DNA of 16,599 nt from Candidatus Izemoplasma sp. GTDB lineage: Bacteria; Bacillota_I; Bacilli_A; Izemoplasmatales; Izemoplasmataceae. Shown piece by piece: positions 1-10,300 of this stretch. The position numbers and the translations under genes are program-made. Location of the stretch: contig JAIPGE010000010.1 of the NCBI GenBank assembly GCA_021736285.1, forward strand, positions 1 to 16,599, in the 5' to 3' direction. Under the pieces are notes generated by a model, which was not told the DNA's origin, searched no databases, and saw only the letters and a program-made list of their open reading frames with translations. Each line of letters opens with the position of its first letter. Position 1 is the stretch's first letter.

Positions 1-789
1 AGTTCTCAGTTTTTTACAGGTCTATTGCTCACTTTACCTTTGTTAGAACAAGACTCGACGATTATTATAAAGAATACCCTTGAATCAAAGAGTTATGTTG
101 ATTTGACAATTCATGTTTTAAAAGCTTTTGGTGTTTCAATTAGAGAAACACCTGGGCGTTATTACATTAAAGGTAACCAAACATACAAAGCCACAAATTT
201 TAATATCGAAGGCGATTATTCACAAGCAGCATTTTTCATCGTTGGCGCAACCATAAATGGTAATTTATCAATTAATAATTTAAACTTGAATAGCGCTCAA
301 GGCGATAAAGCAATCATTGATATTGTTACACAGATGAATGGGAAAATAATATTGATGGAAAAGGGCTACAGCATAACAAAAAGTTCAACTCATGGTAAAA
401 CCATTGATGTTGCTGATTGCCCCGATTTAGCTCCCATACTTTCCTTATTAGGTGCGGTTAGCAAAGGAACGACAAAATTAATTAATATTGAACGGTTACG
501 TTTGAAGGAATCGGATCGCGTGACGTCAACTGTCACTACCTTAAAGCAATTAGGCGCAGATATTGAAGCGAATGATTCAACAATAACAATTCATGGGAAA
601 CCCCTATTGAAAGGGAATGTTACAGTAGATTCTTTTAATGATCATCGTATTGCAATGATGACAGCCCTCGCTGCAATCGTTTGTGAACACCCCATCACAT
701 TAACAAATGTGACAGCTGTAAATAAGTCTTATCCAACATTTTTCGAAGATTATAAACGCTTAGGCGGCATTTATGAAGTAAAGGAATGA
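1..789 (+). CDS. aroA: 3-phosphoshikimate 1-carboxyvinyltransferase (EPSP synthase), 5'-truncated by window edge
   Basis: EPSP synthase joins phosphoenolpyruvate to shikimate-3-phosphate, the sixth step of the shikimate pathway, in the cytoplasm. The reading frame is open from base 1: its first codons read SSQFFTGLLL, a conserved internal EPSPS segment, so the gene begins outside the window and the TTG at 25 is not a start. About 262 residues are visible of a usual 420-440, so roughly the N-terminal 160 are missing. Visible family motifs are the RLRLKESDR block (near base 500) and FNDHRIAMM (near base 640), which lie in the substrate-binding C-terminal domain, and a C-terminal KSYPTFFEDY that matches family ends. 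It is the first visible gene of the aro operon. Its TGA stop (787-789) lies just before the aroB start and inside the aroB ribosome binding region, suggesting translational coupling. Confidence 0.96.
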   Translation, partial: SSQFFTGLLLTLPLLEQDSTIIIKNTLESKSYVDLTIHVLKAFGVSIRETPGRYYIKGNQTYKATNFNIEGDYSQAAFFIVGATINGNLSINNLNLNSAQGDKAIIDIVTQMNGKIILMEKGYSITKSSTHGKTIDVADCPDLAPILSLLGAVSKGTTKLINIERLRLKESDRVTSTVTTLKQLGADIEANDSTITIHGKPLLKGNVTVDSFNDHRIAMMTALAAIVCEHPITLTNVTAVNKSYPTFFEDYKRLGGIYEVKE

Positions 790-794
790 TAAAA

Positions 795-1796
795 ATGAAA
801 AAGGTCTTTGTTAAAACCCCTCAACACACTTATACAGTGTACATTAAAAATGAATTATTAAAGGATGTCCATTCTTATTTGCAAAAAAACAAGAATTACA
901 TTCTTATTTCTGATGATTTCATTCCTAAAATGTATTATGAGACACTCACATCACAAATCAATATCGAACATGCGTATTTTATAAAGGCCGGCGAACAATC
1001 AAAATCAATTGATACAGCCTATTCAATAATACAAAAAATGCTCAACGATGGTGTCACCAAAGATTATACATTAATTGCTCTTGGTGGTGGAGTTGTTGGT
1101 GATTTGGCTGGGTTTATTGCAAGTATCTATATGCGAGGACTCACATATGTTCAAATTCCAACCACTTTACTTGCACAAGTTGATAGCAGTGTTGGTGGTA
1201 AAACCGCTGTAAATGCCCCTACGATGAAAAACGCAATTGGAACCTATAAACATCCATCTAAAGTTTTAATTGATCCTGAGACATTAAAGACACTTGATAT
1301 TCGTCAATTTAATAACGGCATGGCGGAAATAATAAAATATGGTTTAATTTCTAATAAAACATTATATGATGAGTTGCATGCAAACAATATTAACGAGCAT
1401 ATAGACAATGTCATTGCAACTTGTGTCGCGATCAAAGCCCAGATTGTTTATCTTGATGAGAAAGATCAAGGCGTGCGTCAATTGCTTAATTATGGCCATA
1501 CCATTGGTCACGCGATTGAACAAGCATCTAAATATACTATGTTACATGGTGAAGCCATCGCAATTGGGATGCGGATAATGGCAAAAAATCAATCTTTTGA
1601 AGATTCATTAATTCAATTACTTAAACAGTATCATTTACCCATTACCCATAATTTTGATCATAAGCTTTTATTAGATATCATCAAGACAGATAAAAAAGCC
1701 CATCAAGATTTATTAAATATTATCTTGGTTGAAGAAGTGGGTAACGGCTTTGTTAAGACAATTAAAAAAGATGATATAGAACACTATTTGAGGTGA
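795..1796 (+). CDS. aroB: 3-dehydroquinate synthase
   Basis: This enzyme converts DAHP to 3-dehydroquinate, the second shikimate step, using NAD and a divalent metal. Numbered from an upstream ATG at 786, it shows the NAD-binding ALGGGVVGDLAGF block (98-110), the PTTLLAQVDSSVGGKTAVN segment (125-143) and the metal ligands E181 (MAEIIKYG), H238 (NYGHTIGH) and H254 (MLHGEA). Length is about 333-336 residues, slightly short for the family but complete. There are two in-frame starts. ATG 786 forms an ATGA overlap with the aroA stop but has no Shine-Dalgarno. ATG 795 has AAAGGA (780-785) nine bases upstream, so I prefer 795. It is followed after 4 bases by aroC, whose ribosome binding site overlaps this gene's stop. 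Confidence 0.96.
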   Translation: MKKVFVKTPQHTYTVYIKNELLKDVHSYLQKNKNYILISDDFIPKMYYETLTSQINIEHAYFIKAGEQSKSIDTAYSIIQKMLNDGVTKDYTLIALGGGVVGDLAGFIASIYMRGLTYVQIPTTLLAQVDSSVGGKTAVNAPTMKNAIGTYKHPSKVLIDPETLKTLDIRQFNNGMAEIIKYGLISNKTLYDELHANNINEHIDNVIATCVAIKAQIVYLDEKDQGVRQLLNYGHTIGHAIEQASKYTMLHGEAIAIGMRIMAKNQSFEDSLIQLLKQYHLPITHNFDHKLLLDIIKTDKKAHQDLLNIILVEEVGNGFVKTIKKDDIEHYLR

Positions 1797-1800
1797 CAAT

Positions 1801-2889
1801 ATGAGTACAATAGGACAATCAATACCAATTAGTTTATTTGGAGAGTCTCACGGTAAAATGATTGGTATTACCATTCATAACTTACCTGCTGGAATCCATC
1901 TAGATTCTTCACGTATTAAAAAAGCCCTACAACAACGGCGTCCAACATCAAATATATCCACTGCTCGAAGTGAACCAGACCCGTATCAGATTGTAAGTGG
2001 TTATTTCAACGAAAAAACCACAGGCACGCCATTAACAATTATTATTCCAAATCAAGATACACGCTCTAAGGATTATAACAAAGAAATTCTCAGACCTTCT
2101 CATTCAGATTTTACCGCTCATCTAAAATATCGATCATTCCATGATTACCGTGGAGGAGGCCATTTTTCAGGTCGAATAACAGCCCCAATCGTTATTTTAG
2201 GCAGTATTTGTATACAAATTTTAGAACAAAAAGATATTTATCTTGGATCTCATATCGCATCAATTAAAGATCAATCTGATGATTCTTTTACACCTAGTAA
2301 CATTACAAAAGAGAATCTTAAAACATTGCTATATAGCGATTTCCCTTTAATTAATAAGAATATGAAAGCGCCTTTTGAAAAAGAAATTCTAACCGCAAAG
2401 GAACAACAAGATAGTGTTGGCGGAACAATCGAAACAGCTATAATTAATGTCCCTAAAGGTCTCGGTGGTCCATATTTTAATACGATTGAAGGTACCCTTG
2501 CCAAATTTATCTATAGCATTCCCGCTATTAAAGGCTTATCCTTCGGTAAAGGATTTGATATAACATCTTTATATGGTTCTGAAGCGAATGATCCCTTCAT
2601 CACAGAAGACAATTCGATTAAGACTAGTAAAAATAATTCTGGAGGGCTACAAGGTGGGATTACCAATGGTATGCCGATTGTCTTTACAACAGCCATTAAA
2701 CCAACGTCATCCATCGGAAAACCCCAACATACTGTCAATTTTAAAACAAAAGAAGAAGTGACTTATCAATTAGAAGGTCGACACGATCCGGCGATTGTAC
2801 ATCGCGTGATACATGTGATCAATGCAATTACGGCTTATGCAATCTTAGAAATAATAACCAAAGAAGAGGGATATTCATGGATGATTTAG
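1801..2889 (+). CDS. aroC: Chorismate synthase
   Basis: Chorismate synthase removes phosphate from EPSP to give chorismate, the last shared step to aromatic amino acids, using reduced FMN. The 362-residue product has the conserved catalytic histidines H17 (GESHG) and H101 (RPSHSDF), the FMN-site segment DYRGGGHFSGRITAP (115-129), QDSVGGTIE (203-211) and GRHDP (326-330). The HFSGRITAP form, rather than RSSARETA of the proteobacterial enzyme, is the variant found in clostridial-type enzymes. The start ATG has GAGGTG (1790-1795) five bases upstream, inside the end of aroB. The C-terminus overlaps the next gene by 13 bases. A shadow reading frame on the other strand inside it is not a gene. Confidence 0.97.
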   Translation: MSTIGQSIPISLFGESHGKMIGITIHNLPAGIHLDSSRIKKALQQRRPTSNISTARSEPDPYQIVSGYFNEKTTGTPLTIIIPNQDTRSKDYNKEILRPSHSDFTAHLKYRSFHDYRGGGHFSGRITAPIVILGSICIQILEQKDIYLGSHIASIKDQSDDSFTPSNITKENLKTLLYSDFPLINKNMKAPFEKEILTAKEQQDSVGGTIETAIINVPKGLGGPYFNTIEGTLAKFIYSIPAIKGLSFGKGFDITSLYGSEANDPFITEDNSIKTSKNNSGGLQGGITNGMPIVFTTAIKPTSSIGKPQHTVNFKTKEEVTYQLEGRHDPAIVHRVIHVINAITAYAILEIITKEEGYSWMI

Positions 2890-3122
2890 AAAAACTACGA
2901 AGCCAACTTAATTACTTAGATGATAAAATTATGGCATTACTTGATGAACGTTTTGCTATTTCGAAAGAAGTAGGACAATTAAAACACCGTAATAACTTGC
3001 CGATTCATTATCAAAATAGAGAACAATACATATTAGATAAAACATCTAAATATAGCGCTTCCCCACAAATCAAAGCAATTTATAAAACACTCTTTATAGA
3101 GAGTAAGAACTTACAAAAATAA
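2877..3122 (+). CDS. Chorismate mutase, AroQ class, monofunctional
   Basis: This is an 81-residue all-helical chorismate mutase that rearranges chorismate to prephenate, the entry to phenylalanine and tyrosine. It matches the AroQ-class pattern: R8 (LEKLRSQL), D16, R25 (LLDERFAISKEVGQLK), K36 and R48-E49 (QNREQ), which line up with R11, R28, K39, R51 and E52 of the E. coli P-protein mutase domain. It stands alone: no prephenate dehydratase, dehydrogenase or DAHP synthase domain is fused to it. The start has GAGGG (2866-2870) six bases upstream and overlaps the aroC end by 13 bases. Its TAA stop shares a base with the next start (TAATG). Its place inside the operon suggests that chorismate made here is directed mainly to Phe and Tyr. 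I leave the symbol empty because aroH, aroQ and pheA naming differs between groups. Confidence 0.92.
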   Translation: MDDLEKLRSQLNYLDDKIMALLDERFAISKEVGQLKHRNNLPIHYQNREQYILDKTSKYSASPQIKAIYKTLFIESKNLQK

Positions 3123-4387
3123 TGGCTATATACGGACTTATCGGTAAGCGTCTATCCCATAGTTTCTCAAAAATCATTCACGAATATTTTACCAACCTCC
3201 CCTATGAACACATTGAACTAAATCAAGTTGATTCCTTTCTAAAAGACAAGTCATTTAGCGGTATAAACGTGACAATCCCTTATAAAAAAACAGTTATTCC
3301 ATACATTGACACCTTATCCCATGAAGCAGAAGCAATTGGTGTTGTAAATACCATTGTTCGTAAAAAGAACAAACTTTATGGCTATAATACTGATTACTTT
3401 GGATTGAAGACACTGCTTGAATTTAATGGTATTTCCTTGAGAGATAAATCTATATTAATACTGGGAAATGGCTCAACAAGTAGAACAATAGAATATTTAG
3501 CGCAACAGTCAAATGCAAAAGATATTACTATCGCAGCAAGACATCCCTATCAAAACCAAGTTCATTTTAGTACTCTTCTAAAAGACACTCACTATCAAAT
3601 TATTTTTAACGCGACACCTGTCGGTATGTCTCCCAACATCGTGGATAGCTTACCAATTGATTTAGAACAATTCTCTAATCTAGAAAGTGTCGTTGATGTT
3701 ATTTATAATCCCCTTATGACACCTTTATTACAACAAGCGAAGAGCTTAAATCTAACTTATGTGAACGGGTTACTGATGTTGGTAATGCAAGCGATTAAAG
3801 CGATTGAACTATTCCATCATATAGTTATTTCAAAAAAAGATGCTATTGCATATTACGAATTACTATTAAAAAAACAATTAAACATCGTATTAATAGGTAT
3901 GCCTATGAGTGGTAAATCGCTTTATGGTAGTAAATTGGCAACCTTACTCAACAAGAAACATATTGATATTGATCATGAAATCGAAACACAAGAATCCCTA
4001 AAAATAGAAAATATTTTTACACATCAGGGTGAACCTTACTTTCGACAACGAGAAACAGAAGTTGTGTTAAAAACATCTATAAAGCACAATCACGTTGTTT
4101 CATGTGGTGGTGGGGTTATTTTAAATCCTAAAAATATTAAAGCATTAAAAGCTAATGGTGTCATCATTTTTATTGATGCACCGCTTAAATTGTTAACTCA
4201 ATTTAACGCTATAGATCGCCCATTACTAAAAGATTCTAAATCGCTTGAGTTATTATACAATAAACGTTACAATACCTACACAACAGAAGCAGATATTATC
4301 ATTAAAAAAGACTCATTAGATGTTAATCATATATTAAATAAATTGGTGGTGGCTTTAAATGACTATACTAATCTTAAATGGACCTAA
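3122..4387 (+). CDS. aroEK: Fused shikimate dehydrogenase - shikimate kinase (AroE-AroK)
   Basis: One 421-residue protein carries two consecutive pathway enzymes. Residues 1-250 are shikimate dehydrogenase (NADPH reduction of 3-dehydroshikimate): S14 and S16 in SHSFS, catalytic K55 in NVTIPYKK, N76 in GVVNT, D91 in YNTD, NATPVGM (163-169), YNPLMTPLL (195-203) and Q223. The nucleotide loop reads GNGSTSR (115-121), degenerate against the usual GAGGASR, with R140 still placed to meet the 2'-phosphate. Residues about 252-421 are shikimate kinase: Walker A GMPMSGKS (259-266), D282 and D284 in HIDID, GEPYFRQRE (303-311), GGG (329-331) and lid DRPLL (365-369). The join is direct, with no visible linker. 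There is no good Shine-Dalgarno; the TAATG overlap with the mutase stop suggests coupled re-initiation. Each domain has full normal length, so both are probably active. Confidence 0.95.
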   Translation: MAIYGLIGKRLSHSFSKIIHEYFTNLPYEHIELNQVDSFLKDKSFSGINVTIPYKKTVIPYIDTLSHEAEAIGVVNTIVRKKNKLYGYNTDYFGLKTLLEFNGISLRDKSILILGNGSTSRTIEYLAQQSNAKDITIAARHPYQNQVHFSTLLKDTHYQIIFNATPVGMSPNIVDSLPIDLEQFSNLESVVDVIYNPLMTPLLQQAKSLNLTYVNGLLMLVMQAIKAIELFHHIVISKKDAIAYYELLLKKQLNIVLIGMPMSGKSLYGSKLATLLNKKHIDIDHEIETQESLKIENIFTHQGEPYFRQRETEVVLKTSIKHNHVVSCGGGVILNPKNIKALKANGVIIFIDAPLKLLTQFNAIDRPLLKDSKSLELLYNKRYNTYTTEADIIIKKDSLDVNHILNKLVVALNDYTNLKWT

Positions 4388-4796
4388 TCTCAATATGCTA
4401 GGGATTCGTGAACCTGAGGTGTATGGCAACCAGACTTATACTGAATTGGAACAAACATTAAACGATTACGCCAAACAAATTAACATAACAGTTGATATTA
4501 AGCAATCCAACTATGAAGGTGTATTGATTGATTTATTGCATTATGCACACACACATTTTGATGCAGTAATACTTAATCCTGGAGCGCTTACCCACTATTC
4601 TTATTCTATCTATGATGCTATAAATTCAATTGCTGTTCCTGTTGTTGAAGTCCATCTAAGCGACCCCTCAACAAGAGAATCATTTCGGCATCTTTCAGTT
4701 ATAGAAACTGCTTGCCTTAAAACATTTAAAGGCAAAGGATTCCAAAGTTACATCGAGGCACTAAAATACTTAAAAGAAGAAGGTTTAAAACAATGA
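4359..4796 (+). CDS. aroQ: 3-dehydroquinate dehydratase, type II
   Basis: This enzyme dehydrates 3-dehydroquinate to 3-dehydroshikimate, the third pathway step; the type II enzyme is a small dodecamer unrelated to AroD. At 145 residues it is family-sized. It shows ILNGPNLNMLGIREPEVYG (5-23) with R17 and catalytic Y22, SNYEG (50-54), LNPGALTHYSYS (72-83) and catalytic H99 in HLSDPSTRESFRH. The family usually has SN after the catalytic histidine; here it is S101-D102, a mild departure. The start has GGTGGTGG (4345-4352) six bases upstream and overlaps the fused aroEK gene by 29 bases. The stop overlaps the aroF start by four bases (ATGA). Confidence 0.96.
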   Translation: MTILILNGPNLNMLGIREPEVYGNQTYTELEQTLNDYAKQINITVDIKQSNYEGVLIDLLHYAHTHFDAVILNPGALTHYSYSIYDAINSIAVPVVEVHLSDPSTRESFRHLSVIETACLKTFKGKGFQSYIEALKYLKEEGLKQ

Positions 4797-5809
4797 TTAT
4801 TAAAATGAAGAAACAATCAACACCTGAACAAATTGAAAAAATTCAAAATCACTTACGATCAAAAGGCTTTGAAATTCACGATAGCGTCGGTACAACATAT
4901 CATATTTTTGGTGTTGTAGGTGACACAGGAAGCTTTGATACAAGAAGCCTTTACGCTTTTGAAAGTGTTGAAAGTGTTATTAGAATACAAGAACCCTTTA
5001 AAAAGGTTAATCGTAAATTAAAAAATGAAGATACTTTAATTAAAGTAAAGAAAGTTACCATTGGTGGTGACAATCTAACAATTATGGCTGGTCCTTGTAG
5101 TGTTGAATCAAAAGAACAAGTTGATGTCATCGCTAAAGCAGTAAAAGAAAGTGGTGCTCATATTTTAAGAGGTGGCGCATACAAACCCAGAACATCTCCT
5201 TATACATTCCAAGGGTTAGGAGAAGATGGCTTGAAAATTCTTAAAGACATTGGTGAAAAATATGATATGCCTGTTGTTTCTGAATTAATGGACAAAGACC
5301 ATATTCCCCTATTTTTAAAATATGTTGATATCTTTCAAATTGGTGCTAGAAATATGCAGAACTTCGCACTATTAAAAGAATTAGGTAAATTAGATAAACC
5401 CATTATGTTAAAACGGGGCTTTTCAAACACCATTGAAGAATGGTTAATGAGTGCGGAATATATTATGGCTGGCGGTAATGAAAATGTTATTTTGTGTGAG
5501 CGGGGTATTCGAACTTTTGAACCTTATACACGCAACACATTAGATATTTCTACTATTCCAATAGTTAAAAAACTAAGCCATTTACCAGTGATTATAGATC
5601 CCTCTCACGCAGCTGGACACTGGGATTTAGTGGAAAGTTTATCTATGGCAAGTATTGCCGGTGGCGCAGATGGATTAATTATAGAGGTCCACCACGAACC
5701 TGAAAATGCATTAAGTGATGGCGCTCAATCCTTAAAGCCCAAGAAATTTGATGATTTAATGAAAAAGGCAAGTAATTTAACACAAGTCCTTGATAAAAAA
5801 ATATCCTAG
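4793..5809 (+). CDS. aroF: 3-deoxy-7-phosphoheptulonate (DAHP) synthase, type I-beta with ferredoxin-like regulatory domain
   Basis: DAHP synthase condenses phosphoenolpyruvate with erythrose-4-phosphate, the first committed step. The protein is 338 residues, the same size as the Thermotoga maritima enzyme. Residues 1 to about 70 form the ferredoxin-like domain (EKIQNHLRSKGFEIHDSVG and following), which in this family binds Tyr or Phe and gates the barrel. The barrel follows, with MAGPCSVES (98-106), RGGAYKPRTSPYTFQG (126-141), KRGF (207-210) and metal ligands C102, H272, E298 and D309, matching the positions known for T. maritima. AGAAGG (4778-4783) lies nine bases before the ATG; M5 is a weaker alternative. 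It is last in the operon although first in the pathway, and its TAG stop lies inside the terminator stem. I infer allosteric feedback control from the domain. The symbol aroF is a convention; aroG or aroA(G) are also used. Confidence 0.95.
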   Translation: MIIKMKKQSTPEQIEKIQNHLRSKGFEIHDSVGTTYHIFGVVGDTGSFDTRSLYAFESVESVIRIQEPFKKVNRKLKNEDTLIKVKKVTIGGDNLTIMAGPCSVESKEQVDVIAKAVKESGAHILRGGAYKPRTSPYTFQGLGEDGLKILKDIGEKYDMPVVSELMDKDHIPLFLKYVDIFQIGARNMQNFALLKELGKLDKPIMLKRGFSNTIEEWLMSAEYIMAGGNENVILCERGIRTFEPYTRNTLDISTIPIVKKLSHLPVIIDPSHAAGHWDLVESLSMASIAGGADGLIIEVHHEPENALSDGAQSLKPKKFDDLMKKASNLTQVLDKKIS

Positions 5810-5834
5810 ACATCCCTGTCTAGGATATTTTTTT
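5801..5834. terminator. Bidirectional Rho-independent terminator between aroF and purA
   Basis: A perfect 12-bp stem, ATATCCTAGACA (5801-5812) and TGTCTAGGATAT (5817-5828), encloses a 4-base TCCC loop. On the plus strand it runs into a T tract to 5834. On the minus strand it is followed by T7 (complement of A at 5795-5801). It therefore ends both the aro operon and the convergent purA transcript. The aroF stop codon lies within the left arm, and the purA stop begins 8 bases past the right arm. Confidence 0.93.
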
Positions 5835-5835
5835 G

Positions 5836-7190
<1,355 letters not shown>

Positions 7191-7210
7191 AATAAGTTTC
7201 TTCCATTTGT

Positions 7211-7239
7211 ATAGTATCATTCAACAAGATAGGTGTCAA
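7211..7239 (-). promoter_or_regulatory. purA promoter, SigA type with extended -10
   Basis: Read on the minus strand: -35 TTGACA (complement of 7234-7239), a 17-base spacer ending in TGA, and -10 TACTAT (complement of 7211-7216), giving a TGnTACTAT extended -10. An AT-rich stretch lies upstream. The start of transcription would be near 7204, giving a leader of about 85 bases that contains the hairpin at 7133-7190. Confidence 0.75.
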
Positions 7240-7302
7240 TAACGAATTCTTAATCTATCAAAAAAAACTTATAAAACCCCTATATATAGCGATATACCTT
7301 AT

Positions 7303-10300
7303 TTACATTATTTGTATTAACGCAACTATTGTATACAAGTAATGTTTCGATAATTTTACCGTATCAATAGTTATATTCAATTGATTCAAGCGAAAAGAAA
7401 ACCGGATATACGGACTTATTTTGTTGGCTTTGTTGAATAAATAATCCCCATTAATATTATTTGAAGCTGCTTTAGATAATGTGAATGTCATATTCGTTTT
7501 TGTTTCTCTAACTTCTTCAATTCCTACTTGTTCAGCAAGATGTTCAAATAATTTTTCATACATATATAAAATAACTTCTTCACTAGGTTCGCCAAAACGA
7601 TCAGTAAATTCTTCTTTAAGTTGCTTAATATCACTTTCTGAAGTGATTTTAGCAATTTTTTTATGCATCTCTATTTTAACGTAGTCATTTTGAATGTAAT
7701 TGGTATCAATATATTTATCTACTTGTAAGCGTATTTTAGACCCAGCATCTTGCTTTTCAATTATCGGTTCTCCGCTTTGTCTAGAATCTACTTCTTCTTT
7801 TAACATATCTAAAAATAGATCAATTCCAACACTGTCCATAAACCCTGACTGTTCCGTTCCTAATATGTCACCAGCACCACGAATTGACAAATCACGCATC
7901 GCTATTTTAAACCCTGATCCTAATTCTGTAAATTCCTTAATAACCTTTAAGCGCTTTGTTGCTTCTTCAGTTAGTATTTTATTCTTCTGATACATTAAAT
8001 AGGCATACGCTATTCGATCACTGCGGCCAACACGACCTCTTAATTGATACAGTTGTGCAAGACCTAATCGATCGGCATCATGAACAAGTAATGTATTAGC
8101 GTTTGGAATATCAATCCCTGTTTCAATTATTGTTGTTGAAACCAATACATCATATTCTTTATCCAAAAAGGCATTAATAACTTCCTCTAACTTCAAGCGA
8201 CTCATTTTACCATGGGCATACCCCACTCTAGCATCTGGACACAATGCTTGGATTTTATAAGTCACTCTTTGAATATCATCTACACGGTTATATAAATAAA
8301 ATATTTGACCATCTCTAGCCATTTCCCGTTGAATTGCATCGCGAATAACAGCATCATTTCTTTCTAAAACATATGTTTGGATTGGATATCTATTTAATGG
8401 TGGTGTCTCAAGTAAACTCATATTTTTTACTCCCATAATTGCCATTTGCAATGTTCTCGGGATTGGTGTTGCACTGAGGGATAGTACATCAATATTTACT
8501 TTCATCTCTTTAATAATTTCTTTATGTTCCACACCAAATCTTTGTTCTTCATCAATAATTAATAATCCTAAGTCATGAAAATGCATATCTTTCGATAATA
8601 ATCGATGCGTTCCAATTATTATATCAATATTTCCAACACTAGCTTGTTTAATAATTTGTCGTTGAACTGCTTTTGTGACAAACCGATTTAACAATCCTAT
8701 TTTAATCCCATATTGATTAAATCGTTCCTTAAATGTATAAAAATGTTGTCGTGAAAGAACTGTGGTCGGTGCTAAATATGCGACTTGTTTATTGTCTAAA
8801 ACTGCCTTGAAAGCTGCTCGCATTGCAACTTCTGTCTTTCCGTAACCAACATCACCACACAGTAATCTATCCATTGGTATTGGTTTTTCCATGTCTTGTT
8901 TAATATCTTCAACAGCAGTTAATTGATCGTCTGTTTCAATATACGGAAAATCTTTCTCAAAAGTTGTTTGTAGCTCGGTATCTTGACTAAAAGCAAAGCC
9001 TTCTGCTTGTTCTCTTTCTGCATATAATTTAATTAATTTATCGGCTATGTTTTTAACCCGTTTACGAACCCGTTGTTTGGTTTTAGCCCATGCACTACCG
9101 CCGAGCCGATTAATTTTTGGTTTTTTACCTTCTGATGCCACATATTTCTGGATTAGATGAATATTTTCGACAGGAATATAAAGTGAATCGTCTCCTTTAT
9201 AAGCAATATGGACGTAATCATTTGTCCGCTCACCTAGTGTCATTTCTTTAACACCTAAAAAGCGACCAATACCATGATCATAATGAACAATTAAATCCCC
9301 TTTCTTCAATTCATCTACCGTTGATAGTTTCTTTGTATCCTTTAAAGCGGATTTAAATTTCGCTTTTTTGGTTTGTTTTTTATGAAATATACTGGCTTCT
9401 GAAAGTAAAATGGTATTGATGCTAAAAAACTCAATCGGATTATTATAGTCTGATTCAATAATATTGAGTTGGTTTGGAGAAATCACATCGTTTTTGCCAA
9501 TGATTTGATAGGGAACCTTATCTTCAATTAGTTTTGTAAAATCAATTAGTTTCTGATGAGACTGAAAGGTAAGGATGGTTGTTGTAAATGTATGATATTT
9601 TTTTAAGTCATCAATTAATAATTTAATATTACCATTATACTCAGTCACTTCCTTAGACCGAACATTAAGCGCATTAGCAGTTTGATTTTTGTCGCCAAAA
9701 ACGTCTAATTGAAGGGTTTTCCCATTATAAATGTGTTCAATATCTCGGATGAACTGAAACCCTAATTTAGGATAATCATTGGTTGATTGATACCACTCTG
9801 TAATATCGTGTAATATATTTTTATAATTATCTTTAATTTGTTTGTTGTCCCAAAAAACAACCATATTATTGTTTAGATAATCACTGATTGTTTCTTGTTT
9901 ATCATAGACAAACGTCATGTACCGATATAAATTGTCCATCTCATGACGATGTTCTAATTGTTCTAACTCTTCCTCTATGCGTTTTTGTGATTTAACATCA
10001 AAATTTTCTTTTAGGCTGTTTACTTGTTGTTTAATATCAACAATAGTGTTATCTGAATAGAAGAATTCATACATTGGAAAAATCTCATATGACTTAATTT
10101 TAATACTTGATCGTTGTGTTTCGGTATCAAATTTCCTAATCGTATCAATTTCATCATCAAAAAAATCGATTCGAATTGGATCTGTTTGGTTGATAGGAAA
10201 TATATCAACAATACTTCCTCGAACACTAAAGTCACCTTGATTTTCAACAATATCTTCTCGTTGATACCCTAGTTTTATCAATCGCTCAACCAATTGTTTT

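Noticed and set aside
25..27. TTG at 25 as start of aroA
   Set aside because: The frame is open and family-like upstream to base 1 (SSQFFTG), so the gene is truncated by the window.
2047..2200. Loss of key residues in chorismate synthase (HFSGRITAP in place of RSSARETA)
   Set aside because: This is the normal clostridial-type variant, and both catalytic histidines are present.
7260..7302. Terminator directly after mfd
   Set aside because: Only A/T palindromes (around TATATATAGCGATATA) were found, with no stable stem next to a T run.
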